Shown: positions 42,541 to 51,765, counted from the stretch's first letter. The stretch is DNA of 64,000 nucleotides from Pseudomonas sp. Irchel 3E13 (GCF_900187455.1 NZ_FYDX01000015.1:62001-126000), one strand, 5' to 3'. Program-made: numbers and translations. The notes: generated by a model not told the origin, from the letters alone.

Positions 42541-42945
42541 TTACAGGGTGATACTGGTGGCGGGGTAGAACAGGATGTTGAGTACGAAGAGGATCATCCA
42601 GAAACCTATTTCCAGTGTTTCGGTAATCGGCTGGATCTTTTTTATTGCGCCGTAGACATGCACGAAAAACATCAACGTGAAGACCACGAAAAGAATATCG
42701 AAGGCATAACTGAAACTGGTGCCGGTGGTCGCCGAACGTAACATCGCAACTTCAACCACAAGAATGAACGCACCGAGGCACCGACCGAAATAGATAGCCA
42801 GGTGTTCGTGTTCGGGGACGGTCCAGCGCATGAGCCGGGCCCATTGCAGCGGGGCGAGGAAGATGGGTAAGGCAAAGAACAGGGTGGTCACGATCATCAG
42901 GGTGGTGATGTATTCCTTGCTGTATTGCGCATAGTAACCAAGCAT
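42541..42945 (-). CDS. Four-helix membrane protein of unknown function (134 aa)
   Basis: A 134-residue protein with four hydrophobic segments: about 15-33 (TTLMIVTTLFFALPIFLAP), 50-68, 83-100 (FDILFVVFTLMFFVHVYG) and 112-128 (GFWMILFVLNILFYP). AAGGAG lies nine bases before the ATG, and a good sigma-70-like promoter is about 75 bases further upstream. It is the first gene read toward the PKS cluster and lacks motifs I recognise. It may be a self-protection or export accessory, or an unrelated gene that happens to lead the transcript. Confidence 0.65.
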   Translation of the reverse strand: MLGYYAQYSKEYITTLMIVTTLFFALPIFLAPLQWARLMRWTVPEHEHLAIYFGRCLGAFILVVEVAMLRSATTGTSFSYAFDILFVVFTLMFFVHVYGAIKKIQPITETLEIGFWMILFVLNILFYPATSITL

Positions 42946-43027
42946 TTAAGAACTCCTTGTTCCATCGGCGCGTTCAAACGCCATGCAGTAATTATTATTG
43001 TTGTGACTGGCTGGTTTTGCGGTGGGA

Positions 43028-43057
43028 AGTATTGCGAGGGCTGAACAACAGTGTCAA
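43028..43057 (-). promoter_or_regulatory. Predicted sigma-70 promoter for the PKS operon
   Basis: On the minus strand TTGACA (43057-43052) is followed after 18 bases by AATACT (43033-43028). The -35 is a perfect consensus match and the -10 matches four of six positions. It points toward the membrane-protein gene starting at 42945 and, through it, the PKS genes. No transcription factor gene lies inside the cluster, so regulation must come from elsewhere. Confidence 0.5.
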
Positions 43058-43235
43058 CTGTACAAAAGCGCCTACTACCAAAGGCGCGGAGGGGAGTAAT
43101 ACCGCTCGCGCCGTAAGTTTCGACAGGGGTGTTTTATTTCAATACAGCGGAGGATCAGCAGTTATATCAACGTGATACACATATCGAGAGAAACAGGGGT
43201 GGGCGTCTCAAAACGACCCACCACAAAAAACATTC

Positions 43236-44915
43236 TCAAATACGGAATTGCCGCACCAGCGCACGCAAATGCGCTTCCAGCGACGACAGGCTTTTCGCCG
43301 TTTGCGCACCCTGGCGGGTTTGCTCGGCGACGCTCTCCACCGCCACCGCGATCTGGTGCACGCTCTGGTTGAGCTCCTCGGCCACGGCGGTCTGTTCTTC
43401 GGCGGCGCTGGCGATCTGCGCGTTCATCGAGCTGATGGTGCCGATCAGCGTGGCCATGGCATCCAGCGAGGTGCCCGCTTCGCTGGCCTGGTTGCGAGTG
43501 GCGTCGCCGGTCTCGCAGGAATGACGCATCGATTCCACCGCCGAGTGGGTGCCGGTGGTGAGGCGGTCGATCATCACCTGGATTTCCTGGGTGCTCTGCT
43601 GGGTGCGGCTGGCGAGCCCGCGGACCTCGTCGGCGACCACTGCGAAGCCGCGTCCGGCTTCACCGGCCCGCGCCGCTTCGATGGCGGCATTGAGCGCCAG
43701 CAGGTTGGTCTGCTCGGCGATCGAGCGAATCACCCCGAGCACGCTGACGATCGACTGCACGTCCTGTTGCAGGCTGTCCAGCGACGTACCGCTGCCGCGG
43801 ATGTTCTCCACCAGCGCGTGGATGCGCTTGATGCTGCCGTCCACCACCTGCCGGGCCTGTTGGCCCTGGGTGTCGGTTTCCTGTGCGGCATGGGCGGCGT
43901 TCTGCGCGCTGTGCGCCACTTCCTGGGCGGCGGCGGACATCTGGTTGATCGCCGTGGCGACCTGGGTGGTCTCGTGGCGTTGTTGTTCCATGGCCGCTTC
44001 CGAGCGACGGCTCTGGCTTTCCACCGACTCCACCAGGCTCGACAGCTCGCCGCTGACTTCCACCACCTGACGCACCAGGCTCTGGATCTTCTCGACGAAA
44101 CGGTTGAACGAACCGGCCAACTGGCCCAGCTCGTCATTGCCGGCGCGCAGGCGGTGGGTGAGGTCGCCGTCACCGGCGGCGATGTCGTCGAGGTTGTCTT
44201 TCATGGCCTTGAGCGGCTTGAGCAGGGCATTGCTCAGGGTCAGCCCGGCGATGCCGAGGATCACCAGCAACACGGCAGCGATGCCCAGGATGCTGGTGAG
44301 GATCGACTGGATACGCTGGTCGATCTCGGCGCGCAGTTCGGTAATGCGCAGCTCGATATTGTCCAGGTTGACCGCTGTGCCCACGGCCATGTCCCACTTC
44401 GGCAGGTAATAGCTGTAGCCGAGCTTGGGCACCTGCACGCTCTCGTTGCCCGGCAGCGGCGAGCTGTAATTGACGAAGTGGCTGCCGTCCTTGGCCACCC
44501 GCACCAGCTCGCGGTTGATGAACACCCCGTTGACGTCCTTGCGCTCACTGAGGTTCTTGCCGACGTCCACCGGGCTGTCGCCGCGGAACAGGCGCACCAC
44601 GTTGGAGTCGTGGGCGAAGAAATAGCCGTCCTTGCCGTACTTGATCTTCGACAGGACCGCGATGGCCTGCGCCCGGCTGGCCTCGTCACCGTTGGCGGCG
44701 GCGTCGTACAGGCCCTGCACCGAGCCGAGAGCGATCTGCATGTAGTCTTCGAGGCTCTGGCGGCTTTCGTCGACCAGGCGTTGGCGGGTTTCACTGACTT
44801 CGTTTTCGGCGAGGTGGCGCAGGATCCGGTCCGCTGCGCCACTAATGACCAGGGCGAACACAAGGACCGGGAGGACAGCGAGCAACAGCATTTTTGTTCT
44901 TAGAGTCAACTGCAT
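43236..44915 (-). CDS. Methyl-accepting chemotaxis protein
   Basis: A 559-residue transmembrane chemoreceptor. An N-terminal membrane helix (about 8-28) is followed by a periplasmic sensor of Cache type (about 30-185, with KYGKDGYFFAHDSNVVRLF) and a second membrane helix (about 190-215). HAMP comes next, then the signalling domain containing the highly conserved hairpin IAEQTNLLALNAAIEAARAG near residue 390. The length fits the standard receptor class. The ATG at 44915 is preceded by GAGGA; an in-frame start 27 bases upstream is less likely. Its ligand is not predictable, though single-Cache domains of this kind often bind small organic acids. Confidence 0.92.
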   Translation of the reverse strand: MQLTLRTKMLLLAVLPVLVFALVISGAADRILRHLAENEVSETRQRLVDESRQSLEDYMQIALGSVQGLYDAAANGDEASRAQAIAVLSKIKYGKDGYFFAHDSNVVRLFRGDSPVDVGKNLSERKDVNGVFINRELVRVAKDGSHFVNYSSPLPGNESVQVPKLGYSYYLPKWDMAVGTAVNLDNIELRITELRAEIDQRIQSILTSILGIAAVLLVILGIAGLTLSNALLKPLKAMKDNLDDIAAGDGDLTHRLRAGNDELGQLAGSFNRFVEKIQSLVRQVVEVSGELSSLVESVESQSRRSEAAMEQQRHETTQVATAINQMSAAAQEVAHSAQNAAHAAQETDTQGQQARQVVDGSIKRIHALVENIRGSGTSLDSLQQDVQSIVSVLGVIRSIAEQTNLLALNAAIEAARAGEAGRGFAVVADEVRGLASRTQQSTQEIQVMIDRLTTGTHSAVESMRHSCETGDATRNQASEAGTSLDAMATLIGTISSMNAQIASAAEEQTAVAEELNQSVHQIAVAVESVAEQTRQGAQTAKSLSSLEAHLRALVRQFRI

Positions 44916-44960
44916 CTTCGTTTCCTCAGTGGCGTCGCACATTGCGAGGGGTTTACCGAT

Positions 44961-44988
44961 TCATCGGCAGGGCTGGGGAAAGCTGAAG
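44961..44988 (-). promoter_or_regulatory. Possible FliA (sigma-28) promoter of the chemoreceptor
   Basis: On the minus strand a -10-like GCCGATGA (44968-44961) lies 46 bases before the chemoreceptor start, with TTCAG-like sequence at the appropriate distance upstream (about 44988-44983). GCCGATAA is the FliA -10 consensus and chemoreceptors are common FliA targets. The -35 match is weak. Confidence 0.4.
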
Positions 44989-45098
44989 AGGGTGGCATTT
45001 TGCTTAAGGGCTATTGTTTTCGGGCACATCCCGGCCTTCATCCAACTGTCATGTAACGAGATATATCCTCCAACCCTGGAATAGGTCAGGACTCTCGC

Positions 45099-46046
45099 AT
45101 GAAAGGCAGCGCTTCCCTGTTTGCGGCCGTGGATCTCGGCTCCAATGCATTTCGTATGACCATCGGCCAGCAGGTCGTGTGCAACCGTCGCCTGGTCATT
45201 CGCAAGGTGAAGAGCCTGCGCGAGCCGGTGCGCCTGGCCGAAGGGCTGCAAGGCGATGCGCTGGATGCCCTGGCGCTGGAGCGCGGTTGGCAGGCGCTGG
45301 CGCGGTTCGGCAAGCAGCTCAGCGGGTTCCGCGAAGGCAGCGTGCGCGCCGTGGCCACCAGTGCGGTGCGGCAGGCGCGCAATGCGGCGGTGTTTCTCGA
45401 AGGCGCGGAAGCCCGCCTGGGTTTCCCCATCGACGTGATCTCCGGCCAGGAAGAAGCGCAACTGGTCTATTCGGGCATCGCCCACACCATGCCCTGCGAG
45501 AAAACCACCCGCCTGGTGGTGGATATCGGCGGCGGCTCCACCGAGTTGATCGTCGGTCGCGGCAAGCAACCGATCTTCAGCGAAAGCCTGACCATCGGCA
45601 GCGGCACCTTCGGCAAACGCTTTTTCCCTGGCGGACGGGTCGACAGCCGTTCGCTGCAACTGGCGGAGCAGAGCGCCTGCCTGGAATTTTCCCGGGTCGC
45701 CCGGGAGATTGGTGCGCACGGCTGGCACGCGGCGATCGGCTCGTCCGGCACTGCGCGCATGCTGGCGCGGGTGCTTAAGGCCAACGGCCTGAACGACGGC
45801 GGGCGTGACGGCATCACCTATGCCGGCCTGCTGCGTCTTTCCCTGAGCTTGCTCGAAGCCGGCCACGTCAAGCGCGTGAAACTCTGCGGCCTGCAGGAAC
45901 ATCGTCTGGGCATGCTGCCCGGCGGTCTGGCGATCATGCTGGCGGCGTTCAAGGCCTTCGGCATCGACGACATGACCCCGTCCGAGCCCGGCCTGCGCTT
46001 CGGCCTGCTGCACAGCCTGATGGACAACGGTTCGGCCCGACACTGA
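45099..46046 (+). CDS. Ppx/GppA family phosphatase
   Basis: A 315-residue protein of the ASKHA fold. FAAVDLGSNAFRMTIG (about residues 8-23) is the phosphate 1 motif, VVDIGGGSTELIVG (about 138) the phosphate 2 motif, and IGSSGTARMLARV (about 228) the adenosine-like motif. The Glu in GQEEAQLVY is the expected catalytic residue. It corresponds to the N-terminal two domains of exopolyphosphatase/pppGpp phosphohydrolases, without the C-terminal HD domain of full-length Ppx (about 500 residues). The neighbouring Pit transporter and PPK2 support a phosphate or polyphosphate role. Confidence 0.88.
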   Translation: MKGSASLFAAVDLGSNAFRMTIGQQVVCNRRLVIRKVKSLREPVRLAEGLQGDALDALALERGWQALARFGKQLSGFREGSVRAVATSAVRQARNAAVFLEGAEARLGFPIDVISGQEEAQLVYSGIAHTMPCEKTTRLVVDIGGGSTELIVGRGKQPIFSESLTIGSGTFGKRFFPGGRVDSRSLQLAEQSACLEFSRVAREIGAHGWHAAIGSSGTARMLARVLKANGLNDGGRDGITYAGLLRLSLSLLEAGHVKRVKLCGLQEHRLGMLPGGLAIMLAAFKAFGIDDMTPSEPGLRFGLLHSLMDNGSARH

Positions 46047-46068
46047 TAAATTGCCCTTGAGTACCCGC

Positions 46069-47085
46069 ATGATCACCACTCAGGGTCACCACCAGGACGC
46101 CGATCTCAACGGCCTGCTCTACGGCTTCGTCTTTCGCCCCGGCCAGCCGGGCCGGGAGATCGACTCGACGCAGGCCCTGGAACTGCTGCTCAATCCTGGC
46201 GAGCCGGAAGAATTCCTCTGGCTGCACATGAACCTTGCGCACGCCGCCTGCGAGCGCTGGATGAAAGGCAGCCTCGACCTGCCGGAAACCTTCTTCGAAA
46301 CCCTGCGCGAAGGCTCGCGCTCGACCCGCATCGAACACACCGACACCGCCTTGCTGGCGGTGGTCAACGATGTGGTGTTCAACTTCGGCCTGGTGTCATC
46401 GGACGTGTCCACGCTCTGGGCCTGCGCCCGCAGCCGGCTGCTGGTCAGCGCGCGCTTGCAGCCGCTGCACTCGGTGGACCGCTTGCGTTCCTCGGTGAAG
46501 CGCGGCGAACGCTTTGCCTCCACCGTCGAGCTGCTGATTCACCTGTTGGGTGACCAGGGTGATCTGCTGACCCAGATCGTCCGCGAAACCACGTTGAACG
46601 TGGACCGTATCGAAGACCAGTTGCTGTCCCAGCGCCTGAGCAACAACCGTGCGGAACTGAGCGGCATGCGCCGCGTGCTGGTGCGCCTGCAACGCCTGTT
46701 GGCGCTGGAACCGGGCTCGCTGCTGCGCCTGCTCAACCGCCCGCCGGACTGGCTGCGCGAGCAGGACATGCGCCAGTTGCGCTCGGCCACTGAAGAGTTC
46801 GCGGTGATCATCAACGACCTCACCGCGCTGGTGGAGCGGATCAAGCTGTTGCAGGAAGAGATCGCCGCCAAGCTCACCGAAGAGAACAACCGCACGCTGT
46901 TCACCCTGACAGTGGTGACGGTGCTGGCGCTGCCGATCAACATCATCGCCGGTTTCTTCGGCATGAACGTCGGCGGCGTGCCGTTGGCGGATGACCCGCA
47001 CGGGTTCTGGGTGCTGGTGGCGCTGGTGGCGACCTTTACCGTGCTGGCGGGGCGCTGGGCGTTTCGCAAGCGTGGGGATTATTGA
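46069..47085 (+). CDS. CorA-family metal transporter, ZntB-like
   Basis: A 338-residue CorA superfamily protein. A large cytoplasmic N-terminal domain (about 1-270) is followed by two C-terminal membrane helices, the first ending in the pore signature GFFGMNVGGVP (about 295-305). Length and the extended N-terminal domain fit the ZntB branch, which transports zinc and related divalent cations. The ATG at 46069 is used; a TTG 18 bases earlier is also in frame. It follows the phosphatase gene by 22 bases and may be co-transcribed with it. Confidence 0.85.
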   Translation: MITTQGHHQDADLNGLLYGFVFRPGQPGREIDSTQALELLLNPGEPEEFLWLHMNLAHAACERWMKGSLDLPETFFETLREGSRSTRIEHTDTALLAVVNDVVFNFGLVSSDVSTLWACARSRLLVSARLQPLHSVDRLRSSVKRGERFASTVELLIHLLGDQGDLLTQIVRETTLNVDRIEDQLLSQRLSNNRAELSGMRRVLVRLQRLLALEPGSLLRLLNRPPDWLREQDMRQLRSATEEFAVIINDLTALVERIKLLQEEIAAKLTEENNRTLFTLTVVTVLALPINIIAGFFGMNVGGVPLADDPHGFWVLVALVATFTVLAGRWAFRKRGDY

Positions 47086-47094
47086 GTCCGCGGA

Positions 47095-47124
47095 GCCGCA
47101 TCGCTGATTTGCCAGCGATGCGGC
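47095..47124. terminator. Bidirectional hairpin between converging genes
   Basis: A 12-base perfect inverted repeat, GCCGCATCGCTG and CAGCGATGCGGC, with a six-base loop lies between the end of the CorA-like gene and the end of the phosphate transporter gene on the opposite strand. It is well placed to terminate both transcripts although the flanking T-runs are short. Confidence 0.65.
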
Positions 47125-47130
47125 GTTAGA

Positions 47131-48747
47131 TCAGAACAACTTGCTCAACACCCAGTACAAACTCCCCGACAACAGAATCGCCGCCGGCAAGGTCAGCACC
47201 CAGGCCATCAGCAGGTTGCGCACCGTCCCCCACTGCAACCCCGAGCCGTTCGCGGTCATGGTTCCGGCCACGCCCGAAGACAGTACCTGGGTCGTTGACA
47301 CCGGCAAACCATACAAGTCGGCCGCGCCGATGGTCAGCATCGCCACGGTTTCCGCCGAAGCACCTTGTGCGTAGGTAAGGTGGGTCTTGCCGATTCGTTC
47401 GCCGACGGTCACCACGATGCGTTTCCAGCCCACCATGGTGCCCAATCCCAGGGCGATGGCCACGGCGACCTTGACCCACAGCGGAATGAAGCGAGTCGCA
47501 TCGTCGATCTGTTTCTTGAAGGCTTGCAGCTTGGCGCTGGTGTCGGCGTCGAAGCCGCCGACCTTGTCCTTGTCCATCAGACGAATGGCTTCGGAGGCCA
47601 GGTACATGTCGTTGCGCACGTTGGCCATGGCTTCGGCCGGCACCCGCGACAGCGAACCGTAGCCTTTCACCTGGGCGCCGATCTGGCCCGACAGCACGGC
47701 CAGCGCCGGCACCAGTTCAGGCGTGACCTGCTTGGTGCGCACGTAGGTTTCCAGCACCGGACGCGGATCGGCCGGGGCCGGCAGCGGGGCACTGCGTTGC
47801 AGGGCTTGCTGGGTCACTTCGGCCACTGCGGCGAACTGGATGGCCTGGCTTTCCGGCATGGTGCGGTTGAGCGCGTAGGCCATGGGCAGGGTGCCGATCA
47901 GGATCAGCATGATCAGGCCCATGCCTTTTTGGCCGTCGTTGGAGCCGTGGGCGAAGGACACGCCGGTGCAGGTGAGGATCAACATGCCGCGAATCCACCA
48001 CGGCGGCGGCGCGTCACCTTCAGGGGCCTTGTACAGCGCGCGGTTTTTCACGAACAGGCGCAGGGCCAGAAGCAGCAGCCCCGCGCAGACGAAGCCGACC
48101 AGCGGCGACAGCAGCAGCGAATAACCGACCTTGGTCGCCTGCGCCCAGTCCACGCCGCTGGTGCCGTCGCGGCCGTGCATCAGCGCGTTGGCGATGCCGA
48201 CGCCGATGATCGAACCGATCAAGGTGTGCGACGACGACGCCGGCAGCCCCAGCCACCAGGTGCCGAGGTTCCAGATGATCGCGGCGATCAGCAGGGCGAA
48301 GATCATCGCGAAGCCGGCCGACGAGCCGACCTGCAGGATCAGCTCCACCGGCAGCAGGGCGATGATGCCGAACGCCACCGCGCCGCTGGACAGCAGCACG
48401 CCGAGGAAGTTGAAGCAGCCGGACCAGACCACCGCGAAATGCGCCGGCAGGGAGTTGGTGTAGATCACCGTGGCAACGGCGTTGGCGGTGTCGTGGAAGC
48501 CGTTGACGAACTCGAAGCCAAGGGCGATCAGCAAAGCGATGCCCAGCAGCAGGAAGGGCGTCCAGGTGGTGACCACGGCATTCATGTCGCCGACGTCGCG
48601 CACCAGGCTCCAGGCCGAGAACAGGATGCCGGCGGCAATGATGGTGAAGAAAATCGCCGAGGCGAGCCGGCCAGGCTTGTGCACGAGCTGCGGGCGAGGG
48701 CCCGCGGCGCGTGGGGAAGGCGTTGCGGTGAGTGTGCTGGTGTCCAT
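47131..48747 (-). CDS. Pit-family inorganic phosphate transporter
   Basis: A 538-residue membrane protein with two PiT signature regions: GFEFVNGFHDTANAVATVIY (about residue 68) in the first half and VSFAHGSNDGQKGMGLIML (about 270) in the second. Around ten hydrophobic segments flank a polar central loop (about 310-435) that is longer than in Escherichia coli PitA. It is a low-affinity, metal-phosphate symporter by family. The ATG at 48747 is used; a GTG 27 bases upstream is possible. It converges on the CorA-like gene and precedes the PPK2 region, forming a phosphate-related block. Confidence 0.9.
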   Translation of the reverse strand: MDTSTLTATPSPRAAGPRPQLVHKPGRLASAIFFTIIAAGILFSAWSLVRDVGDMNAVVTTWTPFLLLGIALLIALGFEFVNGFHDTANAVATVIYTNSLPAHFAVVWSGCFNFLGVLLSSGAVAFGIIALLPVELILQVGSSAGFAMIFALLIAAIIWNLGTWWLGLPASSSHTLIGSIIGVGIANALMHGRDGTSGVDWAQATKVGYSLLLSPLVGFVCAGLLLLALRLFVKNRALYKAPEGDAPPPWWIRGMLILTCTGVSFAHGSNDGQKGMGLIMLILIGTLPMAYALNRTMPESQAIQFAAVAEVTQQALQRSAPLPAPADPRPVLETYVRTKQVTPELVPALAVLSGQIGAQVKGYGSLSRVPAEAMANVRNDMYLASEAIRLMDKDKVGGFDADTSAKLQAFKKQIDDATRFIPLWVKVAVAIALGLGTMVGWKRIVVTVGERIGKTHLTYAQGASAETVAMLTIGAADLYGLPVSTTQVLSSGVAGTMTANGSGLQWGTVRNLLMAWVLTLPAAILLSGSLYWVLSKLF

Positions 48748-48820
48748 GTTCCGGTACCGGTGAGGGGAGGGCACCGGTGATTATCGGAAGTGGATGTTAC
48801 AGGATGTGTCTACATCGAAA

Positions 48821-49741
48821 TCAGTAGACCTCCGGCACGATCAGCGCTTGCGGCGTCGGCGTGCGGCTGTAGTCGGCCTGGCGAACCCGTTGCGGCAGCG
48901 ATACGGTCGGCGTCTGCACCTCTTCATACGGCACCTGGTCGAGCAAGTGCTGGATGCAGTTCAGGCGGGCCTTTTTCTTGTCGTCCGCCTGCACCACCCA
49001 CCAGCGCGCTTCATCGATATGGGTGCGCTCGAGCATGATTTCCTTGGCCTTGGTGTAGGCCTCCCAGCGCCGGCGGGATTCCAGGTCCATCGGGCTGAGT
49101 TTCCATTGCTTGAGCGGGTCGTGGATACGGCTGAGGAAGCGCAGGTTCTGTTCCTGGTCGGAGATCGAGAACCAGTACTTGATCACCTGGATCCCGGAAC
49201 GCACCAGCATGCGTTCGAACTCCGGCACGCTGCGGAAAAACTCTTCGTACTGATCGTCACTGCAAAAGCCCATGACCCGCTCGACGCCGGCGCGGTTGTA
49301 CCAACTGCGGTCGAACAGCACCACCTCACCGGCTGCCGGCAGGTGCGGCACGTAGCGCTGGAAGTACCATTGGGTCTGTTCGCGGTCGTTCGGCGCGGGC
49401 AGGGCGGCGACCCGGCAGACGCGCGGATTGAGGCGCTGTGTGATGCGCTTGATCACCCCACCTTTGCCGGCGGCGTCACGGCCTTCGAAGAGGATCACGA
49501 TCTTGTGGCCGGTCTTGACCACCCAGCTCTGCAGCTTGACCAGCTCGCCCTGAAGCCGGAACAGCTCGCGGAAATAGCGACGGCGCGCTGCTTTTTCCGG
49601 GCTGTCCGGGAGGTTTTCGTCGAACAGTTCGTCGAGGTTTTCAGCGTCTTCGGCCAGCTCCAGTTCGAGCTCTTCGTCGCTGTGGTCGATCAGCTCGTGG
49701 TAGATGCGCTGGATCAGGGAGTCGTCGGTCAGGATCATCAT
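48821..49741 (-). CDS. ppk2: Polyphosphate kinase 2
   Basis: A 306-residue PPK2-family kinase. The Walker A-like motif is LFEGRDAAGKGGVIKRI (about residues 84-100), the Walker B region is VVLFDRSWYNRAGVER (about 140), and the lid region carries the usual basic residues. A single PPK2 domain of this length belongs to the class that transfers phosphate between polyphosphate and nucleoside diphosphates. An acidic N-terminal extension (about 20-45) precedes it. Together with the Ppx/GppA-like phosphatase and Pit transporter nearby it indicates a polyphosphate metabolism neighbourhood. Confidence 0.92.
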   Translation of the reverse strand: MMILTDDSLIQRIYHELIDHSDEELELELAEDAENLDELFDENLPDSPEKAARRRYFRELFRLQGELVKLQSWVVKTGHKIVILFEGRDAAGKGGVIKRITQRLNPRVCRVAALPAPNDREQTQWYFQRYVPHLPAAGEVVLFDRSWYNRAGVERVMGFCSDDQYEEFFRSVPEFERMLVRSGIQVIKYWFSISDQEQNLRFLSRIHDPLKQWKLSPMDLESRRRWEAYTKAKEIMLERTHIDEARWWVVQADDKKKARLNCIQHLLDQVPYEEVQTPTVSLPQRVRQADYSRTPTPQALIVPEVY

Positions 49742-49810
49742 GTGTCTCGCTCACGGTAATAGCGCCGATGTTAGGCAGGCTCCGTGGCAGGCAAGTGACA
49801 ATCCGGACGG

Positions 49811-50671
49811 CTATTTCAGTGGCACGAAAATATCCGTCTGCCACTGCTCTTGCGGCGTTTGCGGGAACACGCTCAGGTACTGGAAAAACAGCGGCTGATC
49901 GCGCAACTCCTCGCCACTGGCGGGCAGCCAGTCGCGGTAGATCGGGTAGATGGTTTCGCCGATATGGTCCGGCGAACCTGAGTGGCGTACCACCGCGTAG
50001 CGACCGCCGGGAATGATCCGCTCGCCGACAGCAAAGTCGTTGGGCCGCACCGCCTCGTCGATTTCGCCGCAAACGGCGAAATGAAATTGCTCTGGCGGGG
50101 TGGTATCGGGGTTGTTGAACGGAATGCCGAACGTGCGGCTCGACACCACCGGCGACTGGCCGCTGTGGATGCGCCAGTCGATAAAGCGGCGCACCGTCTC
50201 CGGCACCAGCCCCGGAGGGCCGATATGCTCCAGCGCGGCAACGCGGACTTCGGCGAAATCGACGATTCTGACCTGCATGGTGATGCTCCTGGAAAAGTGA
50301 GGGATGGCGAACACCGCGTTCCAGACCTGCCAGTTCGGCGTCTTGCGAAAAGCGCTGGGGTTCATGCCGAAGTCCCGGCGAAACGCCCGGCTGAACGCCT
50401 CCGGGCTTTCGAACCCGGCGCCCAGCGCGGCGTCCAGCACCGAGTGCCCGGCGCTTTGCACCAGCCGATGCGCGGCCCGGCGCAGGCGCATCAGTTGCAC
50501 ATAACGGGCAACCGGCACGCCGACAAAGGCCGAAAACTGGCGGTGAAAATGGAACTCCGAGAAATTCGCCAGATGGCTCAGGGTCTTGACCGACAGATCG
50601 CCTTCGAGGTTGTCGGCGATGTGGGTCAGGACGGTGGCGAAGCGTTTGGCGTAACTGGAGTCGCTGGACAT
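49811..50671 (-). CDS. AraC-family regulator with GyrI-like C-terminal domain
   Basis: A 286-residue protein with an N-terminal AraC/XylS DNA-binding domain of two helix-turn-helix units (about 5-108; FHFHRQFSAFVGVPVARYVQ and AFSRAFRRDFGMNPSAFRK). A GyrI-like/effector-binding domain follows (about 120-286; VRIVDFAEVRVAALEHIGPP). This is the Rob/SAV-type arrangement, usually linked to small-molecule sensing. The start at 50671 is chosen at the beginning of homology; the frame is open further upstream. It is divergent from the TauE/SafE permease gene and may regulate it. Confidence 0.85.
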   Translation of the reverse strand: MSSDSSYAKRFATVLTHIADNLEGDLSVKTLSHLANFSEFHFHRQFSAFVGVPVARYVQLMRLRRAAHRLVQSAGHSVLDAALGAGFESPEAFSRAFRRDFGMNPSAFRKTPNWQVWNAVFAIPHFSRSITMQVRIVDFAEVRVAALEHIGPPGLVPETVRRFIDWRIHSGQSPVVSSRTFGIPFNNPDTTPPEQFHFAVCGEIDEAVRPNDFAVGERIIPGGRYAVVRHSGSPDHIGETIYPIYRDWLPASGEELRDQPLFFQYLSVFPQTPQEQWQTDIFVPLK

Positions 50672-50892
50672 CTCGGGTACCGTGGGCTGGTTTTGCGGTA
50701 GGCACAGGATCGGTGATTGACGGGTGGGCGCGCCTAGCCGGGTTTGCTCGATGGTGGGGGAGATTAGCACCGGGCTCACTGAACGCTGGCTTGGCGGGCG
50801 CAAAGCGGCCCTATCAAACCGCGATCAATTGGCTCTTTATCAACCCTCGTCCGGCCCCTATTCTGCTGCCCATTTGCGCGGAACCTGTCTTC

Positions 50893-51636
50893 ATGGATTC
50901 ACTGCTTCTCACCATCATCTTCGGCGCCGCCCTGGCCGGCTTCGTCCAGGGCCTGTCGGGCTCGAACTTCGGCCTGGTGGCCATGGCGGTCTGGGCCTGG
51001 GCGCTGGATCCGACCCTGACCGGGCCGCTGGTGGTCTGCGGCTCGCTGGTGGGGCAGGTGCTGGCGGCGGGAACCTTGCGCCGAGGGCTGAAGCGCGAGC
51101 ATCTGGTGCCGATGCTGATCGGCGGGCTGGCCGGGGTGCCGCTGGGCGTGGTGTTGCTGCATGCCATCGACCCGCTGGTGTTCCGCCTGCTGGTGGGGAT
51201 CGTGTTGGCGCTGTGGTGCCCGCTGATGCTGTTTTCCAGCAATTTGCCGACGCTGCGCCTTGGCGGACGCAAGGCCGATGCCGCGGTGGGCGTGCTGGGC
51301 GGGGTGATGGGCGGCATCGGCGGCCTGACCGGGCCGGCGCCGGCGCTGTGGGCGGTACTCAAGGGCTGGGACCGCGACACCCAGCGTTCGGTGATCCAGG
51401 GCTTCAACCTGGGAATGCAGTTGCTGACGATGATCACCTATCTGGTTTCCGGCACCGTGTCCGCCGAAGCCCTCGGCCTGTTCCCGGTGGTGGCGCTGGC
51501 GGTGCTGCTGCCCACCTTCGCCGGAATCCGCGCCTATCGGCATTTCAGTGATATCGCCTTTCGCAAGATAGTGCTGGGGTTGCTGGCGTTGGCGGGTGTG
51601 CTTTTGATCATTCAGTCGCTGCCGCACATTGCCTAG
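50893..51636 (+). CDS. TauE/SafE family permease
   Basis: A 247-residue membrane protein with about eight hydrophobic helices in two repeats. The first repeat has AALAGFVQGLSGSNFGLVAM (about residues 13-32) and the second GGVMGGIGGLTGPAPALWAV (about 134-153), the paired Gly-rich hairpins of the TauE/SafE family. Members export or import sulfonates, sulfite or other organic anions. It is divergent from the AraC-type regulator with about 220 bases between. Substrate unknown. Confidence 0.85.
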   Translation: MDSLLLTIIFGAALAGFVQGLSGSNFGLVAMAVWAWALDPTLTGPLVVCGSLVGQVLAAGTLRRGLKREHLVPMLIGGLAGVPLGVVLLHAIDPLVFRLLVGIVLALWCPLMLFSSNLPTLRLGGRKADAAVGVLGGVMGGIGGLTGPAPALWAVLKGWDRDTQRSVIQGFNLGMQLLTMITYLVSGTVSAEALGLFPVVALAVLLPTFAGIRAYRHFSDIAFRKIVLGLLALAGVLLIIQSLPHIA

Positions 51637-51765
51637 GCTCGCAGCGCCGCCCCTGAAACCCTTGTCTCCAGGGCAGCGCAACCCTCCAGGCAAGCGCTTA
51701 TGGCCCCAACATCCGCCAACTCTCCGTGAGCTCCCGACCCAATCGCCGCAGCCGGGAACCCTCAC

